Below, piece after piece: positions 45,695-56,800 of a stretch of 64,000 nt of DNA. Origin of the DNA: Toxorhynchites rutilus septentrionalis (taxonomy: Eukaryota; Arthropoda; Insecta; Diptera; Culicidae); contig NC_073746.1 in assembly GCF_029784135.1 (NCBI RefSeq), positions 225,197,882-225,261,881 on the forward strand, in the 5' to 3' direction. Under the pieces are notes generated by a model that was not told where the DNA came from, did not search any database, and saw nothing but the letters and a program-made list of their open reading frames with translations. Position 1 is the first letter of the stretch; each line of letters starts with the position of its first letter. The position numbers were made by a program, and so were the translations under genes.

Positions 45695-48600
45695 TGTCGA
45701 TCCTGTTTGAAATGCCACTTACCTTGGCCATGTCGAAGACCAAAAGATTGTTCTGTAGTGGGTTGTCGTATCCGTCACCATCTTTTGTTTCATTATTCCC
45801 CATACAATTCGACATCACAATCTAGTAGTCCACAAAATTTTCATGGCGTTAGTCGCAATACTTTATACAGAATCATTCCTGTTACCGTTTACGGAGAATC
45901 AAAGTCGATTAATACGTTTGCATTGTTAGACGGAGCATCAGAGGTCACAATGATGGAAAAATCACTAGCAAATCAGCTCGGATTGGAAGGGAAGTTGGAT
46001 CCGTTACATTTGCGGTGGACCTGAAACATAACGCGCGTGAAGGAAGATTCTCGCTTAATGAATGTACTAATTTCTGGTCGAAATAAGAAAAAACAATACA
46101 ACGCAACGCAACGCAAGAACTGTTGAGGAATTGGAGCTTCCCATACAGTCAGTTAACATGCGAGAGCTAGTACAATTTTTTCCATACCTTTGCGGTCTTC
46201 CGCTGCAGGATTATGATAACGCACGGCCACAGATACTGATCGGACTCGAAAATTTATATTTTGCCACTCCACTGAAAATCCGGGAAGGACCCCAGGGACA
46301 TCCGGTAGCAACCAAGACTAGATTGGGTTGGTGTCTTTATGGTGGACCTTCTCTTGTACACAACGATTCTTTCCGTAGAGTTTTCCATGTCAGTCGTTTG
46401 ACCAAGGATCAGGATTTACATGAGTTGGTCAAGCAATTCTTTTTTGTAGACAATCAGGGAGTAACATCACCTACTGTCTTAATCGAATCCGATGAAGATA
46501 AGAGAGATATATTGAGTGCAACAACGCGTAGAATTCCAGGAGGTTTTGAAACCGGGCTTCTCTGGAAACAAGACAAAGTATGTTTTCCAAATAGTTATCC
46601 CATGGCAATAAATCGCCTCAAAAGCCTCGAACGTAAAATCAACAAAGATCCTCAGTTAGCAGCACGAGTTCGAGATCAGATAACCAGTTATTTGGAGAAG
46701 GGATATGCAAGACGCGCCACGGCGGACGATCTTCTGTGTGCTGATCAAGATAAGATTTGGTTTCTACCCCTTGGTTTCCTGGTTAATCCGAAGAAACCAA
46801 ATAAACTACGATTAATTTGGGATGCTGCGGCTCAAATTTATGGTATCTCATTCAATTCGATGATCCTCAAAGGCCATGACTTTCTAACGCCATTACCGGA
46901 TGCTATGTACCGTTTTCGCCATCGCAGAATCGCTGTCGTTGGAGATATTAAATAAAAGTATCATCAGATTAAAATACGCGCCGAAGATCAACCGGCTCAA
47001 CTCTTTTTGTATAGAGAGGATCCCTCAAGAGAACCAACAATATTTGTTATGAGTGCAGCAACATTCGGATCGGCCTGCTCACCATGTTCCGCCAACTACA
47101 TAAAAAACTTCAATGCTAAAGAACATCAACAGAAGTTTCCGGAAGCTGTGGAAATAATATTGAATGGCCACTATGTGGACGACCTATTAGACAGTCGCGA
47201 TACGGAAGAAGAAGTCATCCAACTAATAGAACAGGTGAAGTTCGTGCATCGACAAGCAGGATTCGAAATACGAAATTTCATGTCTAATTCCTCGAAAGTG
47301 ACAAGGAAGCTTGGAGAACCTAATAACATTGGGGAGAAGGAATGGAAACCCGAAGGATAAGAACAAGTTGAATCTGTGCTCGGAATGCGCTTGTTACCCC
47401 AATCCGATCAGTTCACGTTCACCATTCCGATCCTACCAGTAGGGCTTCTTGACGGTTCTGTTCGACCTACTAAAAAGCAGATATTACGTGTCGTTATGAG
47501 CCTGTACGACCCCCTTGGATTCCTAACGATGTTCATTCTACATGGAAATATAATTATTCAAAACCTTTGGCGATCAGATTGTGGTTGGAATGAGCAGGTG
47601 AACGACAGCAACTATGAGGATGGGAGACGATGGATTGGCGGTTAGAGTGAGGTTAGAATTCCTAGGGCGTATTTCGGTACAGCGATTCCGGAGCAATGTC
47701 AACCTATACAACTACACGCATTTGTCGATGCCAGCGAGGCTGCATTTTCCTGCGTTATATACCTCCAAAACATTAAGGCTGGAAAACCGAAATTATCGTT
47801 AGTAGGAAGTAAATCGAAAGTAGCCCATATCAAGACACTTTCAATCCCAAGACTAGAGTTACAATCTTCCGTGTTGGGGACTCGTCTAACAAATTCTTTT
47901 CTTCAAAGTCATAAACTGCCGATTTCACAACGGGTTTTCTGGACGGATAGTACAACAGTTCTCCATTGGATTCACTCAGACTCACGTAAATACCAACCAT
48001 ACGTAGCTTGTCGAATTGGAGAAATACTACAGTCCACAAATCCAACCGAATGGAAATATGTTTCATCATCAAACAACGTAGCGGATGAAGCTACTAAGTG
48101 GGGACAAGGCCCACGCCTAGATCCGGAATGCAGATGGTTCCAAGGCCCCACATTTCTTCTACGGACGCACGAGTTTTGGCCACCGCAGACTTGGAAAGGT
48201 GCTGAAGCTGCAGAAGAGTTGCGATCAGTCCATTTACACCACCGATTAAATCCATAAGAAGTAGTAATTGATATACGTCGTTTTTCTAAAAGGGAGAGAC
48301 TATTACGAACTCTAGCATACGTTTACAAATTCGCGAGTCACTGCAAGCAGAAAGTCGGAAACCGAACTGTGGAAAATAGTTCAAAGAGAAGCCTTTCCAG
48401 TAGAGATCGCCGAGTTGCAAAGACATCGTCGTTCCAAGCCTTCGGGGTGATGCCGATATCGAGCCCGCTTCATAAATTATCGGCATTCCTTGATGAAGAA
48501 GGTGTTATTCGAATGGATGGTCGTATCGGCGCCACCTCCTACCTGCCGATAGAAGCTGAGTATCCTGTAATACTTGCTTCGAACCATTCAATAACCCATC

Positions 48601-49867
48601 TCTTTATAGATTTTTATCACCGACGATTCAATCACCAAAACTGAGAATCTGTCGTCAACGAACTCCGCCAGAAGGTTTATGAAATTGATTGAGAAATTTG
48701 GTCCGGTTTGAGAAATCTAGTTCGGAAGATCACATCTAGATGTCAGTGTTGCAAGGTGCGTAACACGAAACCCAGTACACCCAAGATGAGCCCACTACCC
48801 CGAGCGAGACTCCAAGCATGGCACCGGCCATTCACTTACATTCACTGGATTGGATTATTGCGGTATGCGGTCCGTTGTATGTTAAAGTAGGACGAAGCCA
48901 ACAGAAGCGTTGGATTGCTGTATTCACCTGCCTCGTTACACGTGCCATACACATGGGAGAGTCACACAGCCTATCAACTGTTTCATGCAAGATGTGCATC
49001 AATCGATTCATTGCGAGAAGAGTAGCTCCTGTCGAGTTATACACAGACAATGGTACTAATTTTCAAGGTTCTGCTAAAGAGCTGCACACCCAGATCGCAG
49101 CAATCAACCAAGACTGCGCAGAGACATTTACGAATACCAATACGAAATGGATGTTCAATCCACCAGCGGCTCCTCACATGGGTGGGGTTTGGGAACGGCT
49201 GGTGCGTTCAGCCAAAACCGCATTTGAATCGTTCTCTTGTGCACCTAGACTGCCTGACGATGAAACGTTCGAAACTATAATTCTTGAGGCGGAAAGCATG
49301 ATAAATAGCCGGCCATTGACGTACATTCCTCTGGACCATCCGAATCAAGAGGCCCTCACTCCCAACCACTTTCTGCTAGGTGGATCTAGTAGTATTCTGC
49401 AACCGCCGAAAAATCCGATTAACGCAACTGAGTGTCTTCGTAGTAACTGGAATTTAGCACAAAATATCCTCGATGGATTATGGCAGCGTTGGATCCGTGA
49501 ATATTTACCGACGATTGCGAGACGCACGAAGTGGTTCAGCGACACGAAACCAATAGAGGTAGGCGATTTAGTATTCATGGCAGACGAGAAGAAGCGAATC
49601 AGTTGGGTCAGAGGTCGGATAATCGGTGTCACAAATGGTAAGGACGGATTAGCAAGGCAGGCGCAGGTAGAAACAAAGTTCGGAATATTCCGACGACCAG
49701 TCGTGAAGCTTGCAATCATCGATATAGGAAAGTGTGAGACCGAAGAGGATGAATGTCCCACTCAGTCTCACGGGCCGGGGATTGTTGCAGTGATAGACTA
49801 TCGTCAAATCACCCCTCGTGTCGACGACGGCAAACCTTCCAGTTCAACCTCCTATACAGCATTGTGA
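45695..49867 (+). pseudogene. BEL/Pao pol: protease, RT, RNase H, integrase
   Basis: Protease region 45707-46024 (FALLDGASEVTMMEKSLANQLGL; the active-site DXG is reduced to DGA), then LPLQDYDNARPQILIGLEN and KTRLGWCLYG. RT: LRLIWDAAAQ and RRIAVVGDIK, then a TAA at 46953; it resumes with ATFGSACSPCSANYIKN and a YVDD box at about 47171-47182. RNase H: VFWTDSTTVLHWIHSD and NVADEATKWGQGP. Zinc-binding linker: CQCCKVRN. Integrase 48818-49867: LDW, WIAVFTCLVTRAIHMG, VELYTDNGTNFQGS and GGVWERLVRSAK supply the acidic triad, followed by ANHFLLGGSS-type C-terminal motifs. At least six frame breaks. Integrase (349 codons) is the longest intact stretch. Confidence 0.93.
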
Positions 49868-50152
49868 CGCAAAGCTTTTGCAGTGGGTTTCGTCTCGAAA
49901 TGTCAACGGGTAAAGATCTGTCAACACGAACACGAATTCTTTTTCAATTTGATCTTCACCTCGAGTAGTCGACACCGATAGCAGAGTTTAATTGGATACA
50001 TCAATCAGTTAATCCCAACACTACAAGTGAGGTTATATATTTCATATTGTAAACTTTATACTGACACAAATAAATTTAGTTTATAGCTAGTGCCACTACG
50101 CTAATAAAAGGTGTTTTAAAATCGAATCTCGTTGTGAGGAAGTTCCACAACA
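49783..50152 (+). repeat. 3' LTR of the BEL/Pao element
   Basis: 370 bp. Overlaps the C-terminal codons of the integrase frame, which ends at 49867 inside the LTR. Confidence 0.93.
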
Positions 50153-50157
50153 CAACC

Positions 50158-50358
50158 CCTAGTTTGGAGAAAAGACTCTCATGGAGAAGGAGAGAAGCTC
50201 TTGTTTCCTTGTCCCCATACGATTAAGATCCCACCGTGGTTGATTACTCAATCTCCACTGTTGCTTCTCGTACCCTGGGTGCAGTGACGTAGTGTACGGG
50301 GGCGAGGGGAAGGTCCATCAGTGGGGTGACACCCAAGACCACGCTCAAGTGTGGAAGC
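50158..50358. other. Right flank of the BEL/Pao insertion
   Basis: No recognised coding sequence. Probably continuation of the RTE relic or its surroundings. Confidence 0.35.
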
Positions 50359-50360
50359 TA

Positions 50361-50439
50361 GGATTGGGCGATCTCGGATCGATTTTTAGAAGATCGATTT
50401 TTTCCATTTCGATTTCTGTTTTTTTAGATCTAGCTTTTA
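50361..50439 (+). repeat. Left end of a hAT element related to 23990-27118
   Basis: TAGGATTGGGCGATCTCGGA at 50361, then ATCGATTTTTAGAAGATCG, matches the left end of the intact hAT including its subterminal GATCG motifs. No right end occurs nearby. The fragment stops at the MITE below, or the copy was interrupted by it. Confidence 0.75.
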
Positions 50440-50611
50440 TACACCCATACCTCGCATTACGGCCTAGATACGTTCCTGGACCACTAAGAAAAAAGCCGTA
50501 TAACAAATCAATTATTCCAATACAAATTCATACAAACTCTATCGGATCGGTTCCAAGCTTGTTCAACGAAAAGCCGTTTAAAGAGCGGCCGTATAGCGAG
50601 GTATGGGTGTA
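50440..50611. repeat. 172-bp MITE
   Basis: 25-bp inverted ends: TACACCCATACCTCGCATTA at the left; the right end is the reverse complement of TACACCCATACCTCGCTATA. They differ only at a few bases near the inner end. No coding capacity. It lies against the hAT end fragment. Confidence 0.8.
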
Positions 50612-51180
50612 CTCGAAAAAAACGATTTTTGGTTTTTTTTGAATTCAGAAAAACTTATTGTAGATTTGTTTTTTTTCAGTATAACGGGCGTTCAATAAAA
50701 CATTAGAATTTGATAAAGTAAAAGAAAAAAATCAAGCAATTAAGTATTTTTTTTTATTAAAAACACAACGGTTGTTCTTCGAAAAAAAAAACAAGTGAAG
50801 GTTGGCATAGGGCTCGTGCTCAGAGCCCCCCCCCCCCCACCATTCTCTCGGTGAGAAATATATTTACGCTCTTTACTTTTTACTATTAATATCATTCTCA
50901 TCTTTTATTGAACACCTGATTTCATTAATTTCAATCACAAAGACTACCTAAAAAATTTTTAATGATAAAGTCAACATTTGAATCGCTTCTTCTACGATTT
51001 ACTTCAATGTTAAAATTAATCAGAAATTATATGTGCCCAACAATGGATTACTTTTGTTGTTAAATGGATTGCTTTTGTTGTTAATTGAATTCGAATGTAC
51101 CATCAATATTGATTTTGACGATGTAACCAGGCAATTTGTTGCTCTCTTAAAGATTTTATAATTTCTTGTTCGTTTTATCA
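50612..51180. other. Spacer with C and A/T homopolymers
   Basis: A run of 13 C at about 50827-50839 and a directly repeated TGGATTGCTTTTGTTGTTAA-like block (about 51043-51083). No gene. Confidence 0.5.
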
Positions 51181-51184
51181 AATA

Positions 51185-51430
51185 CAGTAGAACCTCGATT
51201 ATTAGCAAAAGTGAGTTCCATATTAATTGTATAGGCCTTCCCGAAATTTGTCCGTGAGTCTTTGTTTCTTTGTTTTCGTCATGGCTACAACATTATCTGA
51301 ACACTGGTGTACACGACCTAACAAATGGACAACTTAATGACATACATAGTTTTCATACTGAAATAAGTTTTTTCGTGTTTGCATCTCATTTTTAGTCCTT
51401 CATTGCGTTATCCGTGGTCACCTTGCTACT
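51185..51430 (+). repeat. Second copy of the pogo-like MITE, right end lost
   Basis: CAGTAGAACCTCGATTATTA, GCGAGTTCCAT-like and AGGCCTTCCCGAAATTTGTC blocks match the left part of the 37205-38795 element. TTTTTTCGTGTTTGCATCT and TTCATTGCGTTAT match its right part. The terminal repeat on the right is absent. Confidence 0.8.
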
Positions 51431-51821
51431 CAATATTGCGCAAAACCAATACATAAGTTTTTGGTTTGGTAAAGTTGATTTTTCATAAAAAAAATGAAAA
51501 CAAACACTTGATAACAAGTGGCCACGTTACGCCACTGACCGAGTCGTACCGCGGGGAGCTAGGGCTAGGAGTCTTTGGACGAGAAACTTCTGAACCATGA
51601 ATGGGATCTATTCTATGTCTGCAGATTCACGATGTACCAATTACACATTTTGCCCAGTCGTGGATCAATCAACGAGACGTTCTTTCATTGTTCCGTATAA
51701 CGTAAGGTCGACAATTCACATACAACATGCACATCCCGTTTACGTCACGTGTTTACAAAAATGTCAATTTAGAGGATCAAATGTGAAATTATTCGTGTCG
51801 CATTAGAAGTCTAGCCATTTA

Positions 51822-52175
51822 AGGTGGCCGTACACTGTTTGCCCGGAGGTCAAATATTTGATATTTTTTGACAGATAAGGTTTGATTTGATATTTGTACA
51901 AACACTATTTTGTTTGCCACTCTTCAATTTTAAAAAGTAGTAAACAGTATCAAACACCGAACATGGAAAAAAATCAACTGAAATATCCAAGGTAACCTAA
52001 CCATGTACCGACAGGTTCGAAGAACAGACTGAAAAAATATTTTAGGCATTCAATAATTGAATATTTGCTTGTCGTGTTTTGTGTAGAATATATTTGATCA
52101 GTACACGTTGACCAAATTTTATCTGTCAAAAAGAGTCAAATATTTGGCTTCGGTCAAACAGTGTATGAGCACCCT
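51822..52175. repeat. 354-bp MITE with TACACTGTTTG ends
   Basis: Ends AGGTGGCCGTACACTGTTTG (51822) and the reverse complement of AGGGTGCTCATACACTGTTTG (to 52175), then similar subterminal GTCAAATATTTG blocks. TA flanks both ends (51820-51821, 52176-52177). Fragment of the same family at 8865-8962. Confidence 0.82.
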
Positions 52176-52593
52176 TAGCTAGATGGTTAGGGGAGCGGTA
52201 TATGAAAACAGTACGGAAGAAAGCAGAAGGCGAATTATTTCCTTGAAGCGTGGAAGAGACAGACTAATCCCGAGCGAGCTTGGGCACAAGCGTATTGTGT
52301 TTTGTTTACAAACAAAACACAGTAGACTTTCAAGATGGCTGAAGAGTGGTTTTAGCAAGTTGGCCCACCTTAGGATATACTTCTACGCGCCTTGCCGCTG
52401 GCTACCTCATTTTAGCGTGTCCATTTTCTGGCAACATTAGTCAATGTATCACAACGATCACAACAATAGTTGACAGTTCTCGAGCAAACAAAATAACAGC
52501 TGTTCGATTTCATAACAAATCCGGGCAATAGTTTTGCAGTGTCTACACTCATACGGGATATTTTACTCTGAATGGGTAGATTGAAACGGAAAA

Positions 52594-53404
52594 ATGGTTT
52601 TATTTTATACGATAGATTATTCCAACGCAGTAGATGAGCACACAATATGTCGGAACAAACTGAAGCTGGTGGAAAATGTGTACAAAAATGATGCGTTGGA
52701 GAAAAATATAACGAGAAAGATGAAAATTATTCACATAGATTCCATTGAATTAAATCGATTTTTGCTCGATCTACACTACTATATAGCCTACAGGTTAAAA
52801 GTCGCGAATGGCATTGCTAGCTTCTGTGGCCGTCATGAAATATTTGTGATAAAAATTCATCCACCAGAGAAGGAGCCGCTAGATTACGCATGGTAAGGCG
52901 ATAAGTTTTTCTAACAACTCTATTATTGAAGTCTGCACATTGCAGGGGTTACCGAGCTAATGTTATGATGTGGGAGCAAATAGAGGTAGACGAAATGATG
53001 TCTTGGCTGTCGACACTTGGTGGAGCATTTTCTGCATTGGGAGACTATAAACTATCGTATGTATGTATCCACGAAATGAATTCAAAAATCAATGGACATC
53101 ATCAAGATTGGACATTTTCTTTCAGGCAAACATTGCCGGGCGAATTTCTCTTCGACAAATGAAACTGGCTTTGCGTTTGGGCGATCCCTCCCTGATAGCT
53201 CGCTGTCGGTTGTATCAGGCAATTGCTATGATCCAGAGTTACAATTTTACTGGAGCCAAATACACGATTCAGCAGGTATACCGTGCAGAAAAACGTCGTT
53301 CGGAACCCGACAGTAAACTGATCAAAATGTGTCTTGGTATATGGACCAAATTAAGCTACGAATATGAATTGTATGAGAAAAAACTGAATCGATCGAAGGA
53401 ATAG
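52594..53404 (+). CDS. Conserved insect protein, possibly DUF4807 family
   Basis: Three exons: 52594-52892, 52946-53060, 53126-53404; all GT/AG, giving 230 residues plus stop. The ATG has a favourable AAAAATGG context. No signal peptide or membrane segment. The middle exon has GYRANVMMWEQIEVDEMMSW and LGGAFSALGDYKLS; the last has AGRISLRQMKLALRLGDPSL and RCRLYQAIAMIQ, and ends basic. This pattern reminds me of the uncharacterised F58A4.6-like (DUF4807) proteins; function unknown. Exon 2 ends at the second of two overlapping donors (GTATGTATGT): using the first, at 53057, shifts the frame to an early stop, using 53061 keeps it. Convergent with bleomycin hydrolase, stop codons about 490 bases apart. 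Confidence 0.75.
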
Positions 53405-53888
53405 AGCGCAATATTTTCGGGCAACGAAACAGCCTTGTTCATAGTATTGTCCCTTCAACGAATCCCAAATTCCAGTCCTTTGTGATTATGATAAAAAAGA
53501 AAACAAACATTCGAATATAATTTCAATATCGAACAACATTTTCACAATTTATTTTCTTTAAAAATTTTATTACGTCTTCTCAGTTTTTGCTCCATTTATG
53601 TCACGATAAATTTAATTAGCAATTGTTATTATCCTAAATACAGTTTACATATTAGCTAGACAATATTGTTCTTTCTCGATAACAAGAATGGCCGTATTCA
53701 TGTTTCCTCGTATTATACCTGTACTATACGATATTTTGACCTCGAAAGACCATTCGATCGCACCCCGAAACATGCATGCTGTATGTGTATGCTTTGATAA
53801 TTGTGTTATTTCTCTGGCTTATGTAAAGAAAAGTGTGATAATTGCGCGCGGTCCAAAAGAGTGCAGTGCAGAATAGGGGTGTGAATGT
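53405..53888. other. Convergent 3' region between two genes
   Basis: Should hold the 3' untranslated regions of both neighbours. AT-rich; minus-strand AATAAA-type signals lie around 53545-53570. No other gene. Confidence 0.5.
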
Positions 53889-56800
53889 TCACTTTGCCAA
53901 GGTACCCATCGGATCCCAGGCAGGCAGAACGGTCGGATTCAAATCGAACACGTCCAACACGTCTTGTGGCACCAAACTGCGGTCCACCACAACCTCGAAA
54001 ACGAATTCCTTGAACCACTCTGCGGTCATGATGAGATAACCCTTCTCGCCGCGATCCTCACCCCAGGAGTTTTCCACGCGGAACTTGGTCGGTTTTTGGG
54101 TGTTTTGCTGCAATAGAAGGAACTTAGGGATATTATTTATTCATTGTACACATGAATTATGCAGTAACTACGTTTAGTTTTGTATCAATCGTTTGATTTT
54201 CGAAAACTTTGTGGTAGAACATATTTCAATCAAGCAAATATTTTCAAGTCACGTGACACTTTTGGCACTCTATTTTTCAATATTCTCCAACAGAAACCTT
54301 TTTAAAATTCACAGTAATTTTCGATAGAGATGAGAGAATTTATATAACGATTCGGCTGAAAAAATCATAAGGTTGACGCCATCTCTTTTGCAAAAATGTT
54401 CTTGACTATCACAAAGCACCATCTTTCAATGGATACGTGTCAAAATTTGACAGCAATCGGTCGATTGGTTCTTGAGTTACAGCATTGAGAATGAAGCAAC
54501 TTTTGATTATTGTGAAAAAAATGGAAAAATCCAAATCAATGAAAACGATGGTAAAGTTGCATGAATTGGGCTTCGAACTTCGAACTTGTTGAATGTCGAT
54601 GCACGGAAGATGTCTCTCGTTAAATACTGATTGCAATACGTACATTGGTATAAAGAAACAATTTACGACATATGATCAATTAGTGTATTGTTCTCGCAAA
54701 GGCAATAAAGAATCGTTGTTTCTCTAAATGATTCTACAAAACCACGTAAGCCATTAAAACTTTTCAGAGTCCCCGGAACTTTTTGCTAAAGAGTTATTTT
54801 CGATGTATTCGCAAATAATATCCGAAATGATGAACCAACAAATTAAAAAAAAGATTGCGTAGTCCTACGTCCTAGTCGTCTCGGATACAACCCCTCGATT
54901 TTTTTAGTGTTGCTGATGTGCAAATGAATGCAGTTGTGCTCACCTGTATTTAGTACCTTGATCTGTCAAGAGTCCACCAAGGATTTGTTTACGTGTGGAT
55001 TTTTCATTGCTTCTGAAATGTCGCTTGTCAAAAAGGAACCTAAAGTTCAAGTCTTGGACACATGGATGCGAGAAAAGGATATTACAATGAATAAAGTGGC
55101 AAAACGTTTCAGTATTCATCCGGTAAGTGTGAAATCCATCACCTAGAATTACGGGGAACACTATTGAAACGATGATTTACCGGGAAAAGGAAGGAAACCA
55201 GGAACTTCTAACTCAGATCCGGACCGAAAAGTAATCAACCTCCTTAATCGAAAAAAAAATTGTAAGGGGTTGTATCTAGGACTCGACCGCATTTTGGACG
55301 TAGAACTACGCAATTATATCATGCAACTCGTTTACCACTTCGAATATTATTTTAGAATGCATCGAAATTTTTGTAATAGATTATGTTCTTCGTTACAAGT
55401 AAATTTGATGAACGTCCTTTTACGTTTGATATGATGTCTAGTACTACCAAAATATGTGAATGGAAGAATTGTCAAACGATCATTGTATTTTACATCTCCC
55501 TCGTAAGTTATTGCACATATCATATTTACGTAGTTCTCGAACAGCGAAAGTTCATTCACCTTTAGTATCTGGACGATTGACGATTTTCCCGGGCTTCTCA
55601 GTTTAAAAGTACGTTTAAGGAAAACATATCCCGGTCTGCACAACGACAAGCGAGTACAAAAGTACTCAACACCAAAAAATACCCCCGACTTGCATGTATC
55701 TGCAAAGCGGATTTCCCCATGCACATAAATTTTGAAGTCCGTGTTAGGGAAACACATCTCGGTGGGAACAAAAAATACCCTCGACTTGCATGTATATTTG
55801 CGAAGCGGATTTTCACAGGTACATTGATTTTGAAGTCTATGTTAGGGAAACCGTATATCGGGCCAATCAAAACTTGGCAGTTAGTGCGTTTAGATAACGC
55901 TTGACATTTTACAGTTATTCAATTGTTCATCTTATTTGGCAGGTGCAGTGGAACAACCTGAAGCTCCACAATAAGCAATAAAATATCAAACAAAGTGCTG
56001 AACAAAAATCAACAAAAACCAGAGCCCAGAAGCTGTTTCATCGATTTTTTCAGAAATCCAATGCGTGCTTCCTAATGGACGATGGGACTTACGTTACAGA
56101 TCTCAAGAACTCTTCCGGGACCACAATCTTACACCACAGTCATTGACGAGGATGTGAGTGACCATGAGAAGTCAATTCAGGTGGAAAAAATTGGCAGACA
56201 GTGCTTGCGTGACAGGCAATCTGCTCAAGTGGATTGAAGTCGGTAAGTGTCTACACAAAAGGAACAATAAATGCCAATATGTATCAATCTGAGTGTTTGT
56301 ACAAAAGGTTGCTTTCACTATACAAAAAGCATAGCACCCCATCACCATTCTGGATTTGGCATCATCCCACTATACCAAACCACTCTAAAGTGGTTTAAGG
56401 ATAATGATGTAGATTTTGTTAAGAAAAGCATTAATCCGCCAAACTGCCCCCAGCTTCGTCCGATCTAGAGATACTCGGCTATTGTCAAGCATATCTTCAA
56501 AAATACCATTTCGCAGGTTACGAAGACGAAGGTTAAAATTGATCATCCCTACATCCCTACGTAAGCTCAGCAAACCGAGTCCGATCAATTTACAACGATC
56601 CTCATAGCCTGGTGGATTCGAAGGATCCCTCCAGGGCAAGTTACGTAGGGCGAAACGGACGAATTTTCGCTGGATAGCCTCAATGGACTCCATTTTGGTA
56701 GTAGGGAGACCATACTATGCACGCGTATTCAAGAGTAGAGCACAATAGAGAGCTTTAATACAATGTGGGTTTTTGAACTGCTTGGTGACTCGAAAAATGA

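Larger units (their letters stand above)
43527..50152 (+). mobile_element. BEL/Pao LTR retrotransposon, degenerate
   Basis: 6626 bp with two 370-bp LTRs (TGTTGC...CAACA) and a 5-bp target duplication CAACC (43522-43526, 50153-50157), as expected for BEL/Pao. Internal order gag, protease, RT, RNase H, integrase. Every coding part carries stops or frameshifts. LTRs differ at about 12 of 370 positions (near 97%). Confidence 0.95.
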
